64,000 nt of DNA from positions 62,001 to 126,000 of the forward strand of contig CAJNOJ010000029.1 in NCBI GenBank assembly GCA_905250025.1, given 5' to 3'. Every line of letters starts with the position of its first letter. The stretch's first letter is position 1. The stretch comes from Adineta ricciae (lineage: Eukaryota; Rotifera; Eurotatoria; Adinetida; Adinetidae). Below are positions 23,263 through 32,920 of the stretch, piece by piece. The translations under genes were made by a program, and so were the position numbers. The notes beneath the pieces were generated by a model that did not search any database, was not told where the DNA came from, and saw nothing but the letters and a program-made list of their open reading frames with translations.

Positions 23263-24159
23263 ATGTCGAGTTACGATAATGATGAGAATATCGATAGTTA
23301 CAATGATTCTCTTGATAGTCAACTAGATTCCGGTTACTTAACATTTAATTCATCTTGTACCTCCTCCTCGTATTTAACATCTCCCACGCGACTCTCGCCA
23401 TCACATGTCACCTTCAATCAGATCGATTCTCCATTTGCTGAACAATACACAAATCCCATTAATGTAAAATTTCTTTCAATCATCGATTACGAAAACTATC
23501 GGACAACAAGAAAGCATTTCGATATCTTAACGCAACTCTCTCATCGTAATGCATATCATTTAATCGATGAAGTCTTAAAACATTTGTCGGCCGTTGATCT
23601 CAATCAGAGTTTGAATGTTTGTAAAACTTGGTCTATTATCGTCTCCGACTATCTTCGACGGAAACAAACGAAAACTGTCAAACGAAACCTTTTCAACGAT
23701 CAAGATGCCAAAGTAAACAACGCACCAATGCATTCGATAACCAATCTGAATCTATCGACAAGTCAGCGCGTGAAACTAACATCGAAGGAAAATGATAATT
23801 GTCTTACAGCTAGTTCCATGACATTTCGCTATGGATATCTGAAATATTTACATGGGCCAACAGTTACAAAACGATGTCCACTTTGTGGCTTTGTTTCCGT
23901 TGTCGATACAAACGATCAGCACGGGTATGGCTTTCTCTTTTCATGTGCAGATTATTGATGTTTGTTTATTTTCAGTATTTGCACAAATCCACTATGTCAG
24001 AATAGTTTTTGCCAATATTGCTCGGGTCCATATCATCCATCGAGTCCATGTAAAACAACTATTGGTCCAATAAAGTCTCCATGGCGCCAACGTTCATCGA
24101 TATCTCCAATATTTTCCAATAAAACACGAAATAATCTACGTCGTTTGTTAATACGTTAA
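23263..24159 (+). CDS. FBXO5: Emi1/Emi2-like F-box protein with zinc-binding region (copy 1)
   Basis: Emi proteins inhibit the anaphase-promoting complex (APC/C). Two exons (23263-23924, 23976-24159) give 281 aa, shorter than human FBXO5 (447). An acidic, Ser-rich N-terminus is followed by an F-box-like region (about 85-125: LIDEVLKHLSAVDLNQSLNV then CKTWSIIVSDYL). The C-terminal zinc-binding region has paired cysteines: KRCPLCG, ICTNPLCQNSFCQYCSGPYH and PC. The tail NNLRRLLIR resembles the RL tail that docks Emi1 on the APC/C. The intron falls inside the zinc-binding region. FBXO5 and FBXO43 cannot be told apart here, so the symbol is nominal. Confidence 0.82.
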
Positions 24160-24784
24160 AACTCTCGATAAGTTTATTCATTTCGAGTTGTTTTAGATGC
24201 CATTCGGCATTTGCCTGATCTTTTAAAAAGAAGTTGATAATTATTTAATTTCATCTGTAGATGCTATTGTTCTTGTTTTTCTTTTCTTTCTGTATAAATG
24301 TGTGTGTGTACGTGTGTGCAACGAAAAAGTACGTTAAATATAATAATATTGATTGTCAAAATATCCGCTTGTTTATTATCGATTTTTACGAGAAAAAAGG
24401 TTTAATTAAAGTTTCATATTAACATCGGAAGAATGGTAAAGCTCCAATTTCCGTTCGATTGACAAACGCAAGTTCGAGTACTATAAATATTTCACATGTG
24501 CGAATATATTCCGAATAAAATTACATAGTTTTGTTAGAAATGAAAACTACAATGAGATGTTTATCTTGAAGAGAGCAATACTGATAAAGTATTCGTAGCA
24601 TCCGTAAATGTTGAGAAAAAGAAACAAACGGAGAGAGAGAGAATATATGTACAGAAGAAAAGTCAGTCAACTGTGTTCAGTGTTGTTTGCTGAATGAGCA
24701 ACGTGAAATTCGTTGTAATGTTGTTTTCGTTTTGATTCGAATTGTTTTCTTCGTTCTACGAAACAGAGATGAATCCACTAATAG
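24160..24784. other. Convergent 3' flanks, copy 1
   Basis: 3' UTRs of the Emi1-like gene and PPP1R2. A TG-rich stretch (about 24300-24320) and a GA run (about 24630-24642) differ in length from copy 2. No gene was seen. Confidence 0.5.
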
Positions 24785-25492
24785 TTAAATCATTTTGAAA
24801 AACAAACCGTGCTCTTCGGGAGACAAGGACTGCTTGTCGATCTCATGCTGTTCGTCATCTTGAACATGCACATGATGCGCTTGATTATGGTGACGGGATA
24901 GTGATGAAGGAGAATGTATAAGAATCGGTCTAATAGATGATGCTCCTTCAGATCCGGATGCTTCTTCCTGTTCGAGTGCTCGTAGTTCAGCTTCGATTTG
25001 TTTTTTATGTAAACGAACGATTTCAAACTCGTTATAATGCTCTTTTCGATGTTGTTCAAATTGTTTTCGCTGTTCTGAAAAAGCAACTCTTCTATATACA
25101 TTTTTGTTCCCTACGGTAAACAGTAGAATGAAGTACCTGACGTTGGACTATGATCCTGAGCCGATGCTTTTGCCGAGCTATCCGTCGATATCCGCGATGG
25201 ACCACATGAAGATTCATTTAATCTACAAAAGAGAAAGAGAAAGAGAAAGAGAGAAAGTCTGCAACCAGAAATAAAGTCACAGCGAAGGAAAAACCTGTTG
25301 GCAAGTGCATCAGGATCAACGCCTGAAAATATTGCTTCATTATTATTAAATCCAGTATCCATGTCTTCATCAATATTATCACTCGGAGCATACGGTGTTT
25401 TCGGTTCTTCGATTTTCATATGGCCATAATCTTTGTCAATTGGATGATAAGTTGCAATTATATTCATTTCATCAAAATGAGGTATTTTATTA
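24785..25492 (-). CDS. PPP1R2: Protein phosphatase 1 inhibitor 2 (copy 1, first exon missing)
   Basis: Inhibitor-2 binds and chaperones PP1. Exons 25295-25492, 25137-25222 and 24785-25074 are present. The first exon (RSILK motif) would lie beyond the N at 25510, so this copy is cut at a contig end rather than biologically broken. Marks: [26 protein letters not shown], then the basic helix [16 protein letters not shown]. The stop is TAA here and TGA in copy 2, with the same last residue. Confidence 0.9.
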
Positions 25493-25509
25493 CTAAAAAT
25501 ACAAAGATT

Positions 25510-25510
25510 N
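25510..25510. other. Single N at a contig junction
   Basis: One ambiguous base separates the end of copy 1 from the beginning of copy 2. The sequence on its right restarts exactly what began at 21215. Confidence 0.98.
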
Positions 25511-25660
25511 GTTTTTATCGGCTGTTTGAAGTCCCTCGAGCAGCCGGTGGAGCACATCTCGAGGAACTTTACATCCTCAACCTTTAAGATCGGACAGTTT
25601 CGTTAAACGAAAATCAGCCGATAGATTATAATCCAATGGATCAAAATATTTTCTATACAT
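25511..25660 (-). pseudogene. SEPHS2: SEPHS first-exon fragment (copy 2, cut by the N)
   Basis: Fifty codons from the ATG at 25660-25658, including the in-frame UGA at 25579-25577, then cut at the N. The remaining exons exist only once, at 20002-21079. It is an artefactual or allelic fragment, not an independent gene. Confidence 0.85.
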
Positions 25661-25906
25661 TTCAGTATGCGATGTGCTTTATCTAGAAGATCATGAACAA
25701 ATAAGAAAATTTACATAATTAAAACGAAAGTATCCACTGATCTTCATTATTGACACAGACAAACAAAAATGACGACGAAAAAATACGCTATAATACAATA
25801 AAAGAAAGAAAACCGGATTGATGGCGTTCAAAAGAACAGCTGTCGCGCATCCGACGGACTCTGCTCTATAATGATAAAATACAATTATCATACCGAAAAT
25901 GAACAT

Positions 25907-27108
25907 TCAACGGTTACCTAATGGACAGTATGGACATTTCAACTTATTCTGGATTGATAGTTTATTCAATGCATCTTTCGATATAACATGACCACAAACG
26001 AGTTTCATAGGAGGATTTTGATCAGTGGTTTGCTGCCGAAGAATCGGACAAGCAAACACACTGTGATATCGATGTTCTTGGCCAACGTCGATTTCGATTG
26101 GTAATTCATCTTTCGATAAAATATGGCATACTTGAGTATTTTGCATCGCATTTACAATACTAAAATCAAAGCAAACAATCGACCGAACATTAGCAGGTGA
26201 TGGAAATTTGATTCTTACCTCATCAATGCTGGCAAAGCTTGAAACCCGATTTTCATCACGACATACAATGGACTGTCTTGAGCTAATCCGACTTGTTGAA
26301 AAGCTTGTTGCATGAAAAGTTCGGATAATTGTAACCATAGATGAGGTTCAAGAAGATACTTATAAGGCGATTTAGCTAAATCACGCTGTGCGAAAACTAA
26401 TGCACCCATTAATTGATTCACTTCTTGTTCACATTGTCCTTTGCTGATAGAATATTGTCGTAGATTTGCCAAATAAGTCTTTGCTTGTTGAAAATTTTCG
26501 GTTTGTAATAGTTGTACAAAACGCATTTTATGCAAATGGAATTCCAAAAGACTGCCCGTTTGATTTAGTTGATTTCGATGGCGGAGACACCAATCGATAG
26601 CTGGCAGAAGATTCCTTTCTCGGATGTTCTCTAAAATTGTATTAATCTCTTCGAGAAAATTCTTTTCGAGATTGAATAAGTCATTATCGTTTAATTTCGT
26701 TTCTTCGATTAATTTATCAGCTATCGCCATGCGTCCTTGCCGATAAAGATCTTCACAAATAATCATATAAATTAATTTGTATTTTTCGGGCGTATCGAAT
26801 AATTCCGTTATCGGAACATTACCAAAGTCTGATTGGAAGCATTTATCAATTGTTTTACCGATCTTTGATATCGAGCCGTGCAGCTCTTTATGCTTATCAC
26901 TATACTGCTTCGCTAATGGTTTAATTGTATTTTGAAGAGATGTTTTCACTAAATGAGAATCACTCATTGGCTGAGAGAGCGCACGTTGTAATTGTTCAAT
27001 AACATGATCGAGATTGTTTTCGATGTTGCTATAATATTCTTGAACAGATTCGATGGCTTTATCTACATCTTTTTCGACGAGATTCAACATATTAGTTGTC
27101 ATAGACAT
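25907..27108 (-). CDS. RMND5A: RMND5A / GID2-type RING E3 subunit (copy 2)
   Basis: Same two-exon structure as copy 1 (26219-27108, 25907-26159) and 380 aa. The long first exon differs at only five residues from copy 1 (for example S/N and V/L near residue 30, M/T and N/H in the CTLH region), and the RING part is identical. All differences are conservative and both copies are open, as expected for two alleles. Confidence 0.94.
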
Positions 27109-27557
27109 GTTTCGCTTTCTAATCGAAGAAAGACACAGATATGTACATATACATCTGACAGATCAAGGCGATAGACAAAGGCGGACCAATCAGATTCATT
27201 TGGACAGCCCCTATCGGTATATTTTGTCGGAAAAAATATTTCGAGAAAATCAAATTGAAAAAGCGAATTTTCTTGTAAAAAATATTTTATTTCCGATAGA
27301 CGCATGTCGTGAACAACAAGTTCATTGTCCACCGGAAACAAAGAGCGAACGAAAAGTAAAGTAAAAGGAAGTACACCTTTGTGAAGTTGAACTTTTCGAG
27401 GCGTACCGTGCTGCACATCAATCGGTTGGAGATTAGTACGTAGCTTATTATTGATTCAGTGTATCTCTTTTATTCCCTGTTCACGTCGGTATGTCAGATG
27501 TGAACTGCTGTACATTTATTTCTTCTAGATTTTTTTCTAATTCGACATTGAGCAATC
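27109..27557. other. Divergent promoter region, copy 2
   Basis: Counterpart of 22813-23262 with scattered substitutions; no additional feature. Confidence 0.5.
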
Positions 27558-28453
27558 ATGTCGAGTTACGATAATGACGAGAATATCGATAGTTACAATG
27601 ATTCTCTTGATAGTCAACTAGATTCCGGTTACTTAACATTTAATTCATCGTGTACCTCCTTGTCGTATTTAACATCTCCCACGCGTCTCTCGCCGTCACA
27701 TGTCACCTTCAATCAGATCGATTCTCCATTTGCTGAACAATATACAAATCCCATTGATGTAAAATTTCTTTCAATCATCGATTACGAAAACTATCGAACA
27801 ACAAGAAAGCACTTCGATATCTTAACGCAACTCTCTCATCGTAATGCATATCATTTAATCGATGAAGTCTTAAAATATTTGTCGACCGTTGATCTCAATC
27901 AGAGTTTGAATGTTTGTAAAACTTGGTCTATTATCGTCTCCGACTACCTTCGACGGAAACAAACGAAAACTGTCAAACGAAACCTTTTCAACGATCAAGA
28001 TGTCAAAATAATCAACGCACCAATGCATCCGATAACCAATCTGAATTCACCGACAACTCAGCGCGTGAAACTGGCATCGAAGGAAAATGATAATCATCTT
28101 ACAGCTAGTTCCATGACATTTCGTTATGGATATCTGAAATATTTGCATGGCCCAACAGTTACAAAACGGTGTCCGCTCTGTGGCTTTGTTTCCGTTGTCG
28201 ATACAAACGATCAGCACGGGTAGGATTGTTTCTTTTCATGTACAGATTCTTGACGTTTGTTTATTTTAGCATTTGCACAAATCCGTTATGTCAGAATAGC
28301 TTTTGCCAATATTGTTCGGGTCCATATCATCCATCGAGTCCATGTAAAACAACTATTGGTCCAATAAAGTCTCCATGGCGCCAACGTTCATCGATATCTC
28401 CAATATTTTCCAATAAAACACGAAATAATCTACGTCGCTTGTTAATACGTTAA
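27558..28453 (+). CDS. FBXO5: Emi1/Emi2-like F-box protein (copy 2)
   Basis: Exons 27558-28219 and 28270-28453, 281 aa. It differs from copy 1 at about a dozen residues, mainly in the Ser-rich N-terminus and the linker after the F-box. The F-box, zinc ligands and RL tail are kept. The intron (50 bp) carries several substitutions, and its donor is gtaggat rather than gtatggc. Confidence 0.82.
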
Positions 28454-29067
28454 AACTCTCGATAAGTTTATTCATTTCGAGTTGTTTTAGATGCCATTCG
28501 GCATTTGCCTGATCTTTTAAAAAGAAGTTGATAATTATATAATTTCATCTGTAGATGCTATTGTTCTTGTTTTTCTTTTCTTTCTGTATAAATGTGTGTA
28601 TGCAAGGAAAAAGTACGTTAAATATAATAATCTTGATTGTCAAAATATCCGCTTGTTTATTATCGATTTTTACGAGAAAAAAGGTTTAATTAAAGTCTCA
28701 TATTAACATCGGAAGAATGGTGAAAGCTCTAATTTCCGTTCGATTGACAAACGCACGTTCGAGTACTATAAATATTTCACATGAGCGAATATATTCCGAA
28801 TAAAATTACATAGTTTTGTTAGAAATGAAAACTACAATGAGATGTTTATCTTGAAGAAAGCAATACTGACAAAGTATTCGTAGCATCCGTAAATGTTTAG
28901 AAAAAGAAACAAACGGAAAGAGAGAATATATGTACAGAAGAAAAATCAGTCAACTGTGTTCAGTGTTGTTTGCTGAATGAGCAACGTGAAATTCGTTGTA
29001 ATGTTGCTTTCGTTTTGATTCGAATTGTTTTCTTCGTTCTACGAAACAGAGATGAATCGAATAATAG
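28454..29067. other. Convergent 3' flanks, copy 2
   Basis: Counterpart of 24160-24784. The TG tract is shorter here (28591-28601). No gene was seen. Confidence 0.5.
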
Positions 29068-29985
29068 TCAAATCATTTTGAAAAACAAACCGCGCTCTTC
29101 GGGAGACAAGGAGTGCTCGTCGACCTCATGTTGTTCGTCATCTTGAACATGCACATGATGCGCTTGATTATGATGACGGGATAGTGATGAAGGAGAATGT
29201 ATCAGAATCGGTTTAATAGATGATGCTCCTTCAGATCCAGATGCTTCTTCCTGTTCAAGTGCTCGTAGTTCAGCTTCGATTTGTTTTTTATGTAAACGAA
29301 CGATTTCAAATTCGTTATAATGTTCTTTTCGATGTTGTTCAAATTGTTTTCGCTGTTCTGAAAAAGCAACTCTTCTGTATACATTTTTGTTCCTTACAGT
29401 AAACAGTAGAACGAAGTACCTAACGTTGGACTATGATCCTGAGTTGATGCTTTTGCCGAATGATCCGTCGATATCCGCGATGAACCACATGACGATTCAT
29501 TTAATCTACAAAATAAAGAGAGAGAAAGTCTGCAACCAGGAATAAAGTCACAACAAAGAAAGAAACCTGTCGGCAAGCGCATTAGGATCAACGCCTGAAG
29601 ATATCGCTTCATTATTATTAAATCCAGTATCCATGTCTTCATCAATATTATCACTCGGAGCATACGGTGTTTTCGGTTCTTCGATTTTCATATGGCCATA
29701 ATCTTTGTCAATTGGATGATAAGTTGCAATTATATTCATTTCATCAAAATGAGGTATTTTATTACTAAAAATACAAAGATTCTCTCCGTGTGTCGACTTA
29801 ATCGATGTTTACCTTCGACTTTCGGATCGTTTCATCCCGGTTGTTGGATATGTCGTGACATCTTGACGATTATCTAATCGATTTTCATCGAGACTTTTCG
29901 TTGTCTTGAGTATGCTTCGTGCTGGTAGCATGTTTAAATTAGCAACCGGATCATGTTCTTCACTATTAGTTAGATTTGACGACAT
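29068..29985 (-). CDS. PPP1R2: Protein phosphatase 1 inhibitor 2 (complete copy)
   Basis: Four exons (29813-29985, 29567-29764, 29420-29505, 29068-29357) give 248 aa. All PP1-contact elements of the family are seen: the N-terminal PARSILKTTKS (human GILKN region), [31 protein letters not shown] (the Thr equivalent to the GSK3 site) and the helix [20 protein letters not shown] His-rich tail ([10 protein letters not shown]) follows. The donor of exon 3 is TTAG|gtactt; using it restores the frame into exon 4 (LEQRKQFEQ). Confidence 0.93.
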
Positions 29986-30453
29986 GACTTTGGTTTCGAT
30001 TGCTGATTTTACATCTAAAAGAAAAGCAGATGTTTGTCACTTGATGATAAACTAAGTGCACTTCATCACAAGGAAGAAAAAGTATAAATAAATGAAATGT
30101 TGAAAAAAGAAGAAGATAGACAATTATAGAGCTGACGATAGCTTGAATATTCTCGTCTTCTTCTTTCTTCACCCTGTTCTGTCTTGTAGTGAGACCTCGC
30201 TGCGTTCTTTTCCTAGTAACGAAAGATGAAGAGAGAGAGAGAGAGAGAGAGAGAGAAGGAGAAAAAGAAAAAGAAAGAACTGTCAGAAAAACGGCCCTGA
30301 TTGTATACATTATTGAGTTGTTTTACAGATTAATTACGATTGTTTGCTTCCGGTCTTTTTTGTTTCATTTTCCATCTATCTATCTATCATCATCATCACT
30401 ATATTTAGATGAGATTTTCATGACATACTCAGATGTGTGAATAAAGTTTGTAA
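29986..30453. other. Intergenic with GA microsatellite
   Basis: Upstream of PPP1R2 and downstream of the DUF488 gene, both on minus. A (GA)n run lies at 30229-30256 and short CTAT and CAT runs near 30375-30400. Confidence 0.55.
30229..30256. repeat. (GA)n microsatellite
   Basis: About 14 uninterrupted GA dinucleotides, continuing into an A/G-rich tract to about 30275. Confidence 0.9.
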
Positions 30454-30996
30454 TCATATTACTGAATTATTACTCGGGTAAATATTCGTGTTACTGTGTT
30501 CATTAAGTTTTGCCATGGAATTGATTTGATGCTCGCGTGTTTCACCGTTGAAAAGAATATGAAGTACCTGAACATGATGAACAAGACATAAACAATCAGC
30601 GAGCAATAAACGATGACATTCTTCGGGATTATTTTCCGAACACATGAGAACCAGTGTAGAAGACGAACATTGTGAAACTAAATCATTTACGGCTTGCTGA
30701 AATTCCTTGCGTTGCATATGATCAGCATAAGCATGCAAATCGGAATCGATTAAACCATCATTAAGATCACCTAAAGATTTCCGTCGACGACGACGTCCAC
30801 CGAGTATATCACCTTGAAATGAATATCGAAATAAACATGTACGTTCGAGACGATCAATATTGAAATGTGGATAGCGAGTTGATCGAGGCGAACGACGTAT
30901 ATCAATGATGAGTTCAATATCATAACGTTTTAATAGAGAGGAAAATGTTTCGAAATCATGCGAAGAATGCCCGATAGTGTAGATGAGCTGAACCAT
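30454..30996 (-). CDS. DUF488-family protein
   Basis: Single exon, 180 aa. The family signature is clear: IYTIGHSSHDFETF at the N-terminus, IIDIRRSPRSTRYPHFN, a LGGRR-type turn, and MCSENNPEECHRLLLADCL near residue 118. DUF488 proteins are widespread in bacteria, archaea, fungi and plants, and rare in animals; their biochemical role is unknown. The Cys/His of the CSE..PEECHR block are kept, so the protein is probably functional. Lack of introns among intron-rich neighbours fits horizontal acquisition, but single-exon native genes also occur here. Confidence 0.85.
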   Translation of the reverse strand: MVQLIYTIGHSSHDFETFSSLLKRYDIELIIDIRRSPRSTRYPHFNIDRLERTCLFRYSFQGDILGGRRRRRKSLGDLNDGLIDSDLHAYADHMQRKEFQQAVNDLVSQCSSSTLVLMCSENNPEECHRLLLADCLCLVHHVQVLHILFNGETREHQINSMAKLNEHSNTNIYPSNNSVI

Positions 30997-31318
30997 TTTT
31001 TCTAATTAGTTTTTAATAGAAAAGTGTCAGGTTACGATAAGTATAATGATGAAGTCGATGTCATGTCGCCACATGCAATTTAAGTCTTCCACTGATGCTC
31101 CTGCCCGTTGCTCTCTCGACTATAGAGGGCGGATGAGAAGATCTGATTAGTTCAGTGAAATTAACCGATTAGAATTGTAATCAATAAATCAGTAAACATT
31201 ACCAAACTGACATTTATATTTCTGTAGGAGATCGTTCATGACCTTTTTTGCTTTTTAACAACATCATTTGATTCGATACCATTTCTTCTAATGAGATATT
31301 TCGAAATCATTCTTCTGC
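30997..31318. other. Divergent promoter region
   Basis: Lies between the DUF488 gene (minus) and eIF2B-beta (plus). No conserved element was recognised. Confidence 0.5.
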
Positions 31319-32766
31319 ATGTTGCATCAGCCTCAACATATGATTGCGAATCCAACGGATGTTCATCGTACTGTTTTAGACCATAGACAAATTTCATTTA
31401 CGATGGCACGTATACCAATTGAAGTTGAAAACGAAATCGACCGATTTTGTAATAATGTGAAACAATCAACCTACACCCATTCACGTGATCTAGCCTTGGC
31501 AACTATATTGATACTAAAGAAACTGATCGGAGAATCCAAATGGGCAAATGCAAGCGAATTGATAACTTTAATTCGTTCGTATGCACATCGAATCAATGAA
31601 GGACAACCTGTTGATAGTATCACATTTAATATTATCAGGTATGTCACTCGGATAGAAACTCTGCGATGTCAAAGGTCAGAATTATGCTCAGAAAGATAAT
31701 GACATTTGAATGTCAAATAACAGAAAACATTAATGAGCACTTGTGTAGAGTAAGGCAAAATACAATCTATCGGCTTATGAAATGTTGCTGATGTAAAAGA
31801 TCGTCTTCATTCAAGCTCTCTGTCTTTCTCGTCTTTAGACATATTCTAAAATTAATTCGTGAAGTATCCGTTCGGATTATTCACGGTCGAAATGAAGGTA
31901 GCGATATATCCTTGACACTTCAAGCTGTACTAAATGATCGCGCAACGATGTCAACGACGAATGAAGATGAAAGCGATAATCTCGATGAAAATTTCCAATT
32001 AAAAAAACAACAAATTCAAGCGGATCTGACGGAATCGCTTCCAATGAGCAATGTCGAAGGCAGTGTGTCTGTTCAACGTCTTCGACCTGACATCATGGAC
32101 GATTTGAATTGGTATTCGAACGAAATAGACTTAAGTGTAAAGAATCTTGCTCAACAAGCCTTAGCACACATTCACGCCAATGAGATCATCCTAACATTAG
32201 GCTATTCTTACACTGTGGAACAATTCTTTAAGTATGCAGCGAGCAAAAAACGGCAATTTCATGTTTTCATTCTCGAACATGCGCCGTTCTTCACCGGACA
32301 TAAAATGGCAGTCAACTTATCACAAGCAAATATTCCTGTGACGGTTGTTACTGATTCAGCTGTCTATGCAATCATGGCTCGTGTTAACAAAATTCTTATC
32401 GGTACACGAAGTCTTCTGGCAAATGGAGGTTTAACCGCGAAGTCTGGCACATACAGTTTGGCATTAGCTGCAAAAAACTTCAATGTTCCATTGCTTGTCT
32501 GTGCACCAACGTATAAATTCTCTCCAACTTATCTTCCATCATTCGATCCAGTTATGTGCAATAGTTTTCCATCGCCCGAAAATATTCTTTCATATCAATC
32601 GAGCTATCAGTCATCGTTAGATATCGTTGTGCCCATGCATGATTATGTTCCACCGGAATTAGTTACATTGATTATTGGCAGCGGCATGGGTAATGCTCCA
32701 TCGTATGTTTATCGAATTGTTAGCGAACTATACAGTGCCGAAGACAATGATCTTGAGCGTTCATGA
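31319..32766 (+). CDS. EIF2B2: Translation initiation factor eIF2B subunit beta
   Basis: Regulatory subunit of the eIF2 guanine-nucleotide exchange factor. Two exons (31319-31638, 31839-32766) with a 200-bp phase-2 intron give 415 aa (human 351). Matches run throughout: FNIIRHILKLIREVS across the splice, LAQQALAHIHANEIILTLGY, HKMAVNLSQANIPVTVVTD, RVNKILIGTRSLLANGGL, SLALAAKNFNVPLLVCAP, VPPELVTLIIGSGMGNAPSY. The first ATG (31319) adds 28 residues before MARIPIEVE; the ATG at 31403 is also possible. A polar insert lies near residues 140-170. Confidence 0.95.
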
Positions 32767-32920
32767 GCGAATTTGTCAAGATAAAGTTTCCTTTTTTTAT
32801 ATTACCGAAAATGATTTGTTATTTTTTCTTTCTTGTCTACGGTGATCTTATGAGAAATAAACATTGCTGTTTTCTCTATTCTAGATGATGTAAAACGAGA
32901 GTAAGGACATTTTTGCGGAT

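Larger units (their letters stand above)
21215..25509. repeat. 4.3-kb duplicated block, copy 1
   Basis: Begins inside SEPHS exon 1 and ends inside PPP1R2 intron 1 at the N of 25510. It carries RMND5A, the Emi1-like gene and most of PPP1R2. It is collinear with 25511-29781, with a few percent substitutions and small indels by eye. Confidence 0.92.
25511..29781. repeat. 4.3-kb duplicated block, copy 2
   Basis: Collinear with 21215-25509. It starts directly after the N inside SEPHS exon 1 and continues past 29781 into unique sequence with the first PPP1R2 exon. Confidence 0.92.

Noticed and set aside
24790-25101. Alternative minus-strand frame in the PPP1R2 last exon
   Set aside because: Shadow of the true frame, which encodes the conserved inhibitor-2 helix.
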